DNA of 64,000 bases from Cladosporium sp. IMV 00045 (lineage: Eukaryota > Ascomycota > Dothideomycetes > Cladosporiales > Cladosporiaceae). The notes under the pieces were generated by a model, which was not told the DNA's origin, made no database searches, and worked only from the letters and a program-made list of their open reading frames with translations. Below, one piece after another: positions 31,821 through 42,910 of this stretch. The first letter of the stretch is position 1. Each line of letters opens with the position of its first letter. The translations under genes and the position numbers were made by a program. Where the stretch lies: contig MSJI02000786.1 of the NCBI GenBank assembly GCA_001931905.2, forward strand, positions 51,602 to 115,601, written 5' to 3'.

Positions 31821-33025
31821 TCACTCCGCAGAGAAAACCCTAACACTGCGGATCTCCCAATAAGCATCCTCAAACGCAGTAGCATTATTCGCAACGAAAT
31901 TGCTGCATTGCCCAGGGCAGTTGGCTTCATCGTTGTAAACAGCCTCCGCTCCAGCCCAGTCTCCACAAAGAGCAATGTTAATGATAATACTCGCATTGCT
32001 GAAATGATTTCCAATATCACAATGGCTATTCGGAAAGTCAGCCGACGCCTCTCCCCAAGTCGACGGATCCGGCGAAGCATTTTGACCGCCTGTCAAGTCT
32101 GCTGGTTCGCTGCCGTGTTCGAAGAACCACATTCGGATACCCTCCTCGCGCCATTCGGTCGCGTACGTGCCTCCGCTGATGTCGTTTAGGGCTTGGCCGG
32201 TGCTCTGGTCTGGTCCTTCGACGCCGCAGCCTTCGTTGCTGTTCACTGAGTGGTCGCAGTTTTTCGATAAGGTCTCGCCGGTTTGCTCGCGTCGTCCGTT
32301 CATTTTGCACCCTTCGGTGGTGTGCAGGGTGAATTGATTTCCGCCGCTGGCGCGGTTGACTGATTCGAAGACATCGATCTCGCCTGAATTGATAGTCAGC
32401 ACAATACAACATCCGCGAAAGAGACGATCTACTTACCATTGTCTGGCCAATTGGAGTCATCGCAGATCCATAGCGCAGGCCAAGTCGCACATCCATATGG
32501 TGCGTGCAATACGTCGAAGACGAATAGACCAGAGTTGTATTGCTTCTTGGACGAAATGCGAACGGACCAGCGACCGGTATCTGTGTCGTACTCGTCTGAA
32601 GTCGTATCTACTCGCAAAATGGCCGAGTTCTCGGATGCATAAGTCAGATTATGCGCAGGCTGTGTCGCGGCATCTTGAAGCACGTAGTGCAAAAAGCCAT
32701 TCGTGGGATCCGGCTGGTTGAAGTAGTCGAACCCATCAAAGAAAGTCGTCCCGCTATAATCGTCTTCTAACCGGTAGGTGAGGGGAGTGTAATCTGGGTA
32801 GGAATTACTGCTGGCTCGGGTTCCCAAGACTGCACCCAGAACGACCGCGAGAATGACGACTATGGCTGCGATGACAGAGGCTGCGATGATTTTGGTCTTT
32901 TTTGTCCAGGCCTTTGGATTCCACTGAGATGGCTGCCTAGTCGCCTTCTCGTAGGAGGGTGGAGCAATTCCATAGTCGTCTGGGTGGTCCACAGCGTGGT
33001 GGTTGGCGGAGGAGTGTGGTCGCAT
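31821..33025 (-). CDS. membrane-anchored GH16 endo-1,3(4)-beta-glucanase-like protein
   Basis: Two exons (33025-32437 and 32383-31821, GTAAGT donor, ATTCAG acceptor) give 383 residues. There is no cleavable signal. A cytosolic tail of about 45 residues with a PPSY motif (22-25) leads to one span (about 46-68, IIAASVIAAIVVILAVVLGA), so it is a type II membrane protein with an outward catalytic domain. The GH16 active-site motif GEIDVFE (Glu198 nucleophile, Glu203 acid/base) spans the splice junction. Other family blocks are YNSGLFVFDVLHAPYGCATWPALWI and the Cys-rich region ending in CPGQCSNFV. Homologues hydrolyse or remodel mixed-linkage or beta-1,3-glucans, at the fungal wall or on plant glucans. 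Confidence 0.88.
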
Positions 33026-33715
33026 TGTATCACTGTGTTTCCTGTCAGAAGGGTTTGATTCCTACTGTCGGTACAAGTCCCTGAAGAAGTCGCACAATTA
33101 GGAAGCAGAGGGCAAATGCAGGCATTGCGAAGAAGAACGTTGGAAACCCACTGCACGCAATCTACAAGACCTTCCTTCGGAGACCCAAGCCTGGGCTACC
33201 GATAGCCTATCAAGAGCCATGTCTGGCGATGATAAAATGGGCCATTGAACGCGATGGCTATTTTGGTTTTCCAGGCAGACGTATAAAAATCGTTTAGGGC
33301 AGATAAGCTTGCTGGAGCAAAAAGTGTTGACGAGTGCCATGACAACAGACGCGCAAGATGGTCGAAAAGTTCTCCACACCCAAGCCGGATGAGTGGAGTA
33401 AAAGCCGAATCGCGGCCGCTCTATCAATAAGACTGTTCATCTTCTCATTTGCACTTGCTACTGGTATATCAACAACACTTGAACGATAATTCCAAATATG
33501 GCTACAAATGTTAATGACGATTTGGCAACGATCCTGGAGCCGCTGAAGCGAGTGAACGATGTGCTTCTTGACTGAATCCAATTCAAAGAATTTGATTTTC
33601 TTGAGGAGTATATTGCGAGCATTGAAAGGAGCGACTGTCTCGACAAAGACTCCGAATATCTACGCCTGTGGTATCGAAATCCCGTTCGACCACAATTTGT
33701 TATGCGCTTTCTGGC
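33026..33715. other. intergenic region
   Basis: This lies between the GH16 start and the xylanase stop. No gene was recognised. Confidence 0.55.
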
Positions 33716-34489
<774 letters not shown>

Positions 34490-34597
34490 TTTGGCAAGTC
34501 GGTGAAAAGCTGTAGAAGGAATGTAAAAAGATCGCAGGTGTTCAATGAGGGAGTAGTGCTCTGGAGATCTGCCCTAGAGTTAGGGCTCACAGAGAGG

Positions 34598-34607
34598 TTT
34601 ATATATA
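34598..34607 (-). promoter_or_regulatory. TATA box of the GH11 xylanase gene
   Basis: TATATATAAA on the gene strand lies about 109 bases before the ATG, in the position expected of a strongly inducible fungal gene. Confidence 0.55.
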
Positions 34608-34654
34608 CCTTTGGAGTGGGTACTTGCCATGATCGACCTCCCTCTCTATGCCCA

Positions 34655-34660
34655 GGCTAA
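34655..34660 (+). promoter_or_regulatory. XlnR/Xyr1-type motif GGCTAA
   Basis: GGCTAA, the core site of the xylanolytic activator XlnR, lies about 166 bases upstream of the xylanase ATG, just beyond its TATA box. A six-base match alone is weak; the position makes it plausible. Confidence 0.35.
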
Positions 34661-35619
34661 ATGGCTCACTCTGTCTGAGCTTGTTTACTACAAGCTCCTC
34701 TTCTCTCCACTATAAAGTGTGGCTTGCGCGCGCTTTTGGGAAACAAGCTCTTGAGACTGGCCTTGGGTCCTGTCGATCATTTGTGTAGGAGGTGGTGCTA
34801 CATGAGACCAGGCTCTGAAACCTTATTGCCGGCAGAGGAATATGCGTCCTCTCTCGAATGGATCAAACTAGCCAGGATCAGTGCAGAGGACTGTCTTCGA
34901 TAAACGAATACGCAGGCATTCTAAGCGGATGGGTCGGAAGTCGGCAGATATTAGGTGGTGTAAGTGCCAGCGATCCCCAGCAGCAAGTGCAATAGCGAGA
35001 CTTGATCATGAATTCGATTTTGTTTGTTAGCGTCTCCAGTTACCGAGTCAGGTGTGTTGCGTTCTTTTACTATAGAACGATGAGTTGTGCGAGCATTGCA
35101 AAGCGTAACCTGACAACTTTCAACAGATATCTGCATGCTGCAGCACAAGACAAGCTGGACAGGAAGGTACTCCCCTGATCTCCCAACCACGTGGGCCTTT
35201 GACACCACTCAATTCTTGCATGGATGGTGGTTTCTATGTGGACTGACCATATGAAGTTCCTTGATCTGCAAGCTCCCGAGGATCGCAAAACAGTGGCATG
35301 TTTCAGGTTAGACCCAGTGCTTAGCCACCAGCCAAAAAGGATCAAGCTCCGTATTAGCCTAAATTGATCTGCGGCGGCCTTTTGAATTCTAGACACTAAT
35401 GAACAATATAACTGCTGCACCGGATGGCTCGTAACCGATCTGGTCAGCCTTGCCGTTCATTTCTTGTGCTCCGAGTCCCTGACTTGGACTTTGCTTGTGC
35501 GATGAGTTTGTTTCGTCGACGGCTCGACGAACCGGTATCATTTGACTTCATCCCTCTTCAAACTTGGTCAGCAGCGACAAAGAATTGTCAAAATAGTGAA
35601 CAAAATACCTTATCAGACA
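34661..35619. other. intergenic region
   Basis: This is a divergent region between the xylanase and UstYa-like genes. Only short frames were seen, and no biosynthetic precursor gene. Confidence 0.55.
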
Positions 35620-36532
35620 ATGGACATCTCGAAGGAAGAGCAAGAAAGCTTTCTGCAAGCTCGTGACGCAGAGAAGGGCAATATTCGACTAGATTCACTC
35701 TTCAGACGCATGTGGCCGTACATGCGACTGCTCGTCGAGGTGGCCATGGTTCTCTGTATCTTCGTCTTGTCCACGAATTTGTCACGGCCAAAGAGTCCAC
35801 ATAGCCTCCAGAAGACACCCATACCCGACCGTAAGCGTATTGATCCTGCAAAAGCGATTCTTCTTCCGTCGCTCATGTCATCATTAGTACCTCGAAAACT
35901 ATACACATTCAACGAAGACCGTCGATACTTGAACGAGGAGATGTTCAACTCTGAGGAGGAGACTATGCATACTCTGCACCAGTGGATCCCTCTCAGCGCA
36001 GGTGAGTCTTATTGGGTCTCGTTATCATTGAAATGTCTCGTGATATAGTGCCTAACCTCAAGCCACAGATGCAAGAGGTTACGTCCATTTCGAAGATCAT
36101 GAAGAATACGATCTCAGCGAGCCATATACAGTTGCTTTAGATCGCATGCACGACGGGCCCGGATACATGTTGTCTGCTTTCCATCAACTTCACTGCCTTG
36201 TAAGCCAACTCTCACCGTCCATCCGTTCTCGCATAGAAACGAACTGACACTCGCACCCCGAAAAGTCATACCTGGTCAAACACTTCCAGCAGGGTTATGG
36301 TGGCACAAATCTCACTCAAGAGGTCGCTCACCACTCTTCTCACTGCTTCGATTACATCCGACAAGCAATCATGTGTGCCGGCGATACGACGCTCGAAGGC
36401 AAGACCGAGGCAGGCCCAGGCTGGGGTTCTGTACATGAATGCGTGGATTACGATGCGCTGCTCGGTTGGGCGAATGAGCATTCGGCGCAGAAGTGGCGGA
36501 ACGGTTTGTTGCCTGGCGAGGCTATCCTGTAG
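35620..36532 (+). CDS. UstYa-like oxidase family protein (DUF3328)
   Basis: Three exons (35620-36001, 36069-36199, 36266-36532) give 259 residues, the usual family length. A cytosolic N-tail precedes one membrane span (about 35-53). The two signature HxxHC motifs are present: FHQLHC (His166, His169, Cys170) and HHSSHC (His194, His197, Cys198). The second is followed by FDYIRQAIMCAGDTTLE, a strong family string. UstYa/UstYb proteins are metal-dependent oxidases that modify or cyclise peptides and other metabolites in fungal secondary metabolism (ustiloxin and other dikaritins, cyclochlorotine). No precursor-peptide, synthetase, methyltransferase or P450 gene is adjacent, so this copy looks orphan within the window. 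Confidence 0.9.
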
Positions 36533-37172
36533 CCTTTGTTGGTGAATTATATGTCTTTTCTTTCATCAAGATTGACTGAGGTCTTCAGTGATTGCCTCGC
36601 CGCCACATGCAAGAGCAAAACATGCTCCATCTCTTTGTCGATCAAAGGCAGAGCTTCGGCATCCGTACTATCTCACAAGAGGCGAGTGCATACCTCAAAG
36701 CAAGACGTGAGACAGTTTGCGAGACGTTTGCATGCGTAAAGCGAGAATAAAGCACCCAGCAAGCTCCTAACGTGTATAACAGGTAGAGTCAGCTCATGTG
36801 GAGTGAGCTATCAGCCATTAATGCAGACCGAAAACTTTCACAAGTGACTTTACTTTCTGCGCAAGGAACTTCACTGGAAGTGCCCCTCAGAAATGACGCC
36901 AACCAGGTTGTTCATGCACAGTTCTTACTGCTTTCACTGACCATGTAGTGCCAAAGAATGACGTCCTCCAGGTCGTTCAGATTTGGTCACGCTCCAAACG
37001 TATATAAACCACACAACTTTCAACCACACAACTTTCAACCCTGCACAACACATTAGCCTTGATACACTCGACATTCTCGACACGCTCGACGCACCACACT
37101 CGACGCACCGGACGCACCAGACACAAGCGATCAGACCCACGAACAACCACCACACTTCTTCTTCTGGCCAGC
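36533..37172. other. intergenic region with short direct repeats
   Basis: The part just before the BTB gene holds two copies of CACACAACTTTCAAC and several CTCGACGCACC-like units (37010-37115), probably in the 5' leader. No gene. Confidence 0.55.
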
Positions 37173-38107
37173 ATGGCTCGCACTAGATCAACCAAACGTG
37201 TTCGTTCTGAGGATCCAGAGGTCGACTCGAATGCCTCATGCGCTCCAACTCAGAAGAGAACCAAAGACTCGAGCGACAACAGGTAACAACCCTTCCAGCC
37301 TCTCTCTTCTCGAGTATGTTCTGACAAGACCACAGCCCCGGAGACAACGACTGGTCTGCGATGGTGACCGTCCTGGCCGGCCAGAAAAAGAAGAGCTTTA
37401 TTCTGCACCGCAAAGTCCTCTGCGAAAACTCCCGCTTCTTTCGCAAAGCGCTCTCTGGTCCCTGGCAGGAGAGCGAAGAAGGTCTCGTTACGCTTGCCGA
37501 AATTGATGCCATGAGTTTAAAGGCGTACGTCTCCTGGGTCTACAGCCACAAGCTGGACAGGAGTATCTTGCTGTATGGGTCGGAGGCTTCGGAGCTCCTT
37601 TCCGACAGCGAGATCAGCACTGTATGCGAGAAAGCCTCTAGGGGGGTTTCGCAGCGAGATTCAATCTCGACGGAAAGGCGCGAGCAATCGGAATGTGTGA
37701 TTCTCGTGGATCGTCTCGCCCGGCTCTGGTGCCATGGAGATTTTCTGGGCGACCACAGATTCCAGAATGCTGTCATGGACGAGCTTGGAAACGAGATAGG
37801 AGGAACACACAGGTCGTCTTCGTACGTTTCACTGGGAACGTTTCGCTTCTTGACCGACTCGACGCTACCGACATGTCCGCTTCGCAAGTTTTTCATCGAT
37901 TGGTTAAGCAACCCAACGATCCCGGAGAAAATCCAAGAGGCCGTAGAGTACGGGCACGTGCCGAATTGGCTGTTGGCAGGTCTACTGCGCAACTCAGTGC
38001 CGAAGGCTGGGACAAATATCGATAGTGGCAATTACCATCTCATGAACGTGGAGGATGGTCTGAATACATCGGATGAGGGCGATGAGTCTGTTGAACACGA
38101 AGACTGA
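37173..38107 (+). CDS. BTB/POZ domain protein
   Basis: Two exons (37173-37282 and 37336-38107, GTAACA donor, CCACAG acceptor) give 293 residues. The basic N-terminus (MARTRSTKRVRSED) is short. The BTB core begins DWSAMVTVLAGQKKKSFILHRKVLCENSRFFRKAL, the standard start of the fold, and continues with GLVTLAEIDAMSLKAYVSWVYSHKLD. The rest is a helical region with VDRLARLWCHGDFLGDHRFQNAVMDEL, as in many fungal BTB-only proteins, and an acidic tail. BTB domains dimerise and often bind Cullin-3. Large expanded families exist in this fungal class; the particular role is unknown. It is convergent with SCO1. Confidence 0.85.
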
Positions 38108-38334
38108 GAGGATCACCTAGGAAGAAGTCCCGCTGATGGGTAAAGCGATGCTGCTAAAAAAAAAAATCACCGGATATAGGGAAAAAGTCTGCTGGAAAGG
38201 GAGAAAGGGGGGTTTCGGTAGCCAAAAATTCAATTGCAAACATCCTTCTCACCTGAATGACAGTCGATTCCACAGTGAGAGAGGGCTGTAGTGTACAGTA
38301 TCTTACAAGTCTATCCACCCAAGGATCATCTTTC

Positions 38335-39338
38335 TCATGACCTGTCAATCTTGCCCCTCCAGTCGGAGATGTGATCGTTGATGACCTTAGCAGCAGCGTC
38401 AACGGTGAAGTTGCGTCCAATGGCCTCGACAAAGTCGCCTTCGGGATCTGTAACACATGTTGTCAGTATGCCATTTTCCGTGCAAGATATTCTCAGGAAA
38501 CTCACCCATCAAGTAAAAGTAGATACTGTGATCCACTAAATAATCTTGCCCGGGCTGCACATCCGGCGGCGTCGAGAAGTAAACCCTATACGCCTTGCAA
38601 ACATCCTTGACCTCCTGCCACGTCCCCGTCATGCCCAGAATGTCATCATGGAACTCGGCCAAATACCTCCTAATAACCTCCGGCGTGTCCCTAGCCGGGT
38701 CGCAAGAGATGAACACACTCCTTAGCACGCCCTCGCCCTGCTTCTCCTTGACCTGGTCGATCATGCCGGCCATCTTGTCCAGCTCCTCCGGGCAGATGTC
38801 CGGACAGTGCGTGAAGCCGAAGTACACCAGCGAGTACTTGCCCTTGAGGTTCTCTTCCGTGAACTCCTTGCCGTTGTGGTCGGTCAGGCGGAAGGGGCCG
38901 CCGACGAGGGGTTTGCCGATGCCCTTGTTTGCTTCGGCGACGCGGGCGCGCGACATGCGGTCTTTTTCGTAGCGGAAGTAGAAGGTCAGGCCGGCGCCGG
39001 CGAGGAGGAAGAGGAGGCCTGCTTGCCATGAGAAGGGCTACATGGAGGTTGTGTTAGATGTGGGCTTTTGGTGGGCGCCTTGGAGGGGGATGGGTAGGAC
39101 GCACGCCTGATTTATGCCGCGACTTGGCTTCTTGTACGGTCTTGTAGCCTCTTCTGCTCAGAGCTGTCCATGGCGAGGCAATTTGGGTCTTGGGTGCCTG
39201 AGTATTCGTCTTCGGTCTGATCTCGCGCTTAGTAGAGCCGGAGAGCGAGGTGATTGTTCGGCGGGTCTGGAGGGTTGCGCATTGTCTGCATATGGTGGGC
39301 TCTGCTAGGCGCAGGCCTCTTGCGAAAGTAGCAGCCAT
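38335..39338 (-). CDS. SCO1: Sco1, mitochondrial copper chaperone for cytochrome c oxidase
   Basis: Three exons (39338-39105, 39037-38506, 38447-38335) give 292 residues. A long basic mitochondrial presequence is followed by a single span (WQAGLLFLLAGAGLTFYF, about 82-99). The thioredoxin-like domain has the copper ligands C156-P-D-I-C160 in YFGFTHCPDICPEELDKM and His248 in YLVDHSIYFYLM. SVFISCDPARDTPEVI is another conserved block. The short last exon completes the fold (DPEGDFVEAIGRNFTVD). Sco1 sits in the inner membrane and delivers copper to the CuA site of Cox2. All key residues are present. Confidence 0.95.
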
Positions 39339-39721
39339 TGTAGCTGTCGGGAAAGGGTGGTGATGATGATGATGATTCAGAAGCGGATTTGGCTAGAAGC
39401 TCTCAATAATTCGAAGTTCGAGCACGTCGCTGACTTCACGGCTTCGGCTTCGGATAAAGAAGCAACAGACCTGACGCCACTTGGACAGGGTCTCGCCGTT
39501 TGGCTCCGCTACATCGTACAGTTAAAATTGTCCAGGAGATATACAGCATTCTCCGTTTGCGAAACGAGTAAATTGTTTTTGAACCTGTAAAATTTAACAT
39601 TACGAAAATAGCAACAAACGCTGCTAAACAAAACCACCACCCAAGGAAAAGTATTTACATGTAGATATTCGTCTCTCGTAATCATGCCCTCATCTCGCTC
39701 TACATCTCATCTAAGCCTCAC
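39339..39721. other. intergenic region
   Basis: This is a short region between SCO1 and the MFS gene. No feature was recognised. Confidence 0.6.
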
Positions 39722-41731
39722 CTACCCAGCCGCAAACTGGCTCTTCTTCCTCAGCTTCTCTCCATGCCACCACAGTAAAATCGGCGCCGGGAAGCCAATT
39801 GCCAGACCGACAAAGGCCAGCACGCTGTTTCCCCAACCATATCCAAGAGCCGCGTACATTTGCGGCGCGAAGAGCGGGAACGCGAAACCGCCCAAACTCC
39901 TCAAGACTGTCGTGGCTGCGATGGCAGAAGCCGCGTATCGCGTGTAAGCGTCGACGATGTAGGTCTGGCAGCACTGGAACACCATCTGGTTGCCTGCGGC
40001 GAAGATGGCAGTGCCGATGTTGGGCACGATCCAGTGCGTTTTCGCTTGTGCGCTCCAGCCGTAGATGAAGAGACCGATGGGAACGAGAATTGAACCAGGT
40101 ACCATCAGTGGTATGCGGAACTCGCTGCGTCCGACACCGTCGTGAGTGGCCTTCAAGTGTTTGTAGATCTTGTCTGCTGAGAAAGCGGCGATTTGAGTGC
40201 CGATGAAGAAGCCAACGCCGAGGGAGATGTAGTTGAGACCGCCCATGCCTTGAGATTGCTGGTAAAGCGAGTCTTCCCCGGTCCAAACCGTAGGAAAGGA
40301 AGCCAGCACCAAGTACATGACGCCGTACACGTAGCCAATGTAGAGGGCAAGGATTTGCACGATGGGCTGTGTGAAGAGAAGGCGGAAAGGGCGCTCAAAT
40401 GCAGCGCCAAGATGCTTGCTGAGCTTGCGGTTGGGTGTCTCGAACTCAGTGTGCAGCTCTTTGTTGCCAGTCATCTTGATGAGCTTGACCTTCTTGCGGC
40501 GCAGGACTTCGGCGGCGTAGGTCTCTTGCAGGAGAAAGAAGCCCATGACTTGAATGACGATGGCGGCGATGCAAGTCGAATAAAAGACCCAGCGCCACGA
40601 AGTATTCTCAGCGATAAAACCGCCTGCAATGGGACCAATTGCAGGACCAAGCAAGGGCATCAACGAGTAGAGAGCCATGGCTCTACCACGCTCTTGCGGC
40701 ATCCAGAGATCACCGAGTACACCGCCGCCAATACCCAGCGGGGCGCTGCCACCGAGACCTGACAAGAAGCGGAAAGCGATGATCTCAGGGCTGTTGTTAG
40801 CGAAGCCACAAGCCAGGTTGAAGACAAAGTAAAACATGTTGCTGATCTGCAAAACGATCCGTCTACCGAAAAGCTCAGAAAGAGGTCCAATGAATAGCGG
40901 TCCGACGGCAAAACCGAGGATGAAGACGGACAAGGCGAGCGGAACCTCGCTCGAGTGTTTCGGGAGCCCAAAGTCTTCGGCGATGTTTTGCAGCGCGGGA
41001 GCGATCATGGAACTGGAAACCGGGGATATGAAAGTGAAAAGCGACACCGTGACAGTAGCTGCCCACTTCTTCTGTCTACTCCAGTTCTTTGGATTTTCAG
41101 GGTCGTCGGGTCCATCCCAAGTGACCAGATTGGTGTCTTTCTCCGATCGTCTTGATTTTGTTGATGACTTGCGGCCCATGAACTGGGCATTTGATTTTTG
41201 ACGTAAAATCGAGATCTGGCCGTAGGTAGCGCCATCGTTGTCGTCAGGCAATGGCCAGTCTTGCTCGTCTGGCGATGCCCACGAGTCTGGGCTGGGTGCA
41301 TCATATCCGTAATCATGTACCGCACCGGCATAGAAATCCAAGTCAGAGACGAGATAGGCTAGATCAACGATACTTTCGCGAGCAGTGTCTCTCTGCGATG
41401 CCGTCGAGTTCCCGCGTGAAAGGTAGCCTTCTTCTCGCGCCTCAGAATACCAAGCAGGAGGCTTCCTCGTTGAACCGCTACGGATGGGCGCAAAAGTGGG
41501 ATTGCTGTTCTCGTTGATAACTTCTCTCGAAATCCAAGGAAACTCCTCCGTGGACAGAGGCCTCAGCCTCGCCCTCTCCATCTCCGAAATCGGCCTGCTG
41601 GTCTCCGCCATGGAGTAGGAATCGTTCGTGGACCAGGTGTTGGTAGATCTGATGGTCTGCCATGAAGCGTGGGTACGACGTCCATATGGATCGTCGGGAG
41701 CAGAAGAGTCCATGTTGTTTTCCTGAAACAC
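39722..41731 (-). CDS. MFS transporter, DHA1 drug/polyamine efflux type
   Basis: This intronless gene encodes 669 residues. A hydrophilic N-tail of about 225 residues ends with WDGPDDPENPKNWSRQKKW, the signature entry to the first span in fungal DHA1 pumps. Twelve spans follow with PLALSVFILGFAVGPLFIGPLSELFGRR (motif A), RFLSGLGGSAPLGIGGG, and ALYSLMPLLGPAIGPIAGGFI (motif C, the antiporter motif). The family (Flu1, Tpo, Mdr-type) exports drugs, polyamines or toxins by proton antiport at the plasma membrane. The N-tail is longer than usual. A second ATG six codons downstream is an alternative start. Substrate unknown. Confidence 0.88.
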   Translation of the reverse strand: MFQENNMDSSAPDDPYGRRTHASWQTIRSTNTWSTNDSYSMAETSRPISEMERARLRPLSTEEFPWISREVINENSNPTFAPIRSGSTRKPPAWYSEAREEGYLSRGNSTASQRDTARESIVDLAYLVSDLDFYAGAVHDYGYDAPSPDSWASPDEQDWPLPDDNDGATYGQISILRQKSNAQFMGRKSSTKSRRSEKDTNLVTWDGPDDPENPKNWSRQKKWAATVTVSLFTFISPVSSSMIAPALQNIAEDFGLPKHSSEVPLALSVFILGFAVGPLFIGPLSELFGRRIVLQISNMFYFVFNLACGFANNSPEIIAFRFLSGLGGSAPLGIGGGVLGDLWMPQERGRAMALYSLMPLLGPAIGPIAGGFIAENTSWRWVFYSTCIAAIVIQVMGFFLLQETYAAEVLRRKKVKLIKMTGNKELHTEFETPNRKLSKHLGAAFERPFRLLFTQPIVQILALYIGYVYGVMYLVLASFPTVWTGEDSLYQQSQGMGGLNYISLGVGFFIGTQIAAFSADKIYKHLKATHDGVGRSEFRIPLMVPGSILVPIGLFIYGWSAQAKTHWIVPNIGTAIFAAGNQMVFQCCQTYIVDAYTRYAASAIAATTVLRSLGGFAFPLFAPQMYAALGYGWGNSVLAFVGLAIGFPAPILLWWHGEKLRKKSQFAAG

Positions 41732-42910
41732 ACTTTCTCAACAGGGATAGGGCGAGCAAGGGGCGGGTAGAAGTCAATCAATAATAGTGCAGGGCGACGA
41801 GCACAGAAGCAAGCAACAACAACGCACGCGAGCGAGGAGTGGGCGCCACGTTCTTTTGAGCACAGCACTCTGGGGCATCACGCATGCAACTCGCATCCTC
41901 TCATCGGCGCACCGCAGCCAGCTCACCGGCGAATACGGGCTTGCCTTCCCACGAGGACGAGGCATGGCTCAGGTCTTACAGCAGCCTGCGCCAGGCCGTC
42001 GCATTGTCAGAAGCATAATGGGGAGGATTGTCCGCCGGGCTCGCCGCAGGAGTATCGATCTGCTTTCCAGAAACGAGGTCCCGGATCTGGATTTGGGATG
42101 GTGGCTTCGGATGGCCTTGATGCTATTTACGGCAATCAGCTGAGGCGCAGGTGAGGGAGAGGGTGTGAGTGGTCGGCTTCGCGAAGCCTGCATGGTTGAT
42201 CTGCATATAATGGTCGCCCTTGCGGGGAGCCGAAAAGGCATGTCCACTTCCTCTCTATCACGCGCCTTGCGATACAGAGCCTGACATGATCATAATCCCA
42301 TAAGCTCTGTTAAATGTAGATATTTTGCTTTCTTGACAGGCGGTGCGATGCGCAAGGCTTAGCCGCTGACGTCTCACATCCGGCTGTTTTCGCTTGACGG
42401 CGGAGATTTAATGACATACTGTCGAGAGTCTGTTCAGCTGCTGAGGCATACCCTTTGACACATTCATACGACTATACAATATATGCGTACAATTTCGCCT
42501 CTGCAAGTCATCAAGCCTCATCCCTCGTCATTGGCGTTTACGAGGTTGCATTTTCGTCACGCCGGCGGCCATGCTGAATGTCCGCTGTGTGCGTTGGCAC
42601 GCTATTTGCTGCATTTGTCTTCCATCGTGAAAGCTCATATCTTTTTCTCGTAAGGTATCTCAATACGTTCAATCATCACGGCCGCTCGCTTGAACGCTGT
42701 CCCTACACCAAGTCGGACCAATTTGGGGATGTTGGCAGGGCTGACGCATCTGCCGGCCGATGTATAGTTGCCTTGCGCCTGATTTTAAATTTCCAATTCA
42801 TGCCACCGTCAGCAGTCGGCGCCGACTTGCGAACTTTTCTTCGCCGCCTCATAAGGCAATGCAATGGACGGCGCCGAAATCCGCCGACGTCAAATAGCTC
42901 AGCAGCAATC
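41732..42910. other. intergenic region
   Basis: This is about 1.2 kb, with short frames but no domain. Nothing could be supported. Confidence 0.55.
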
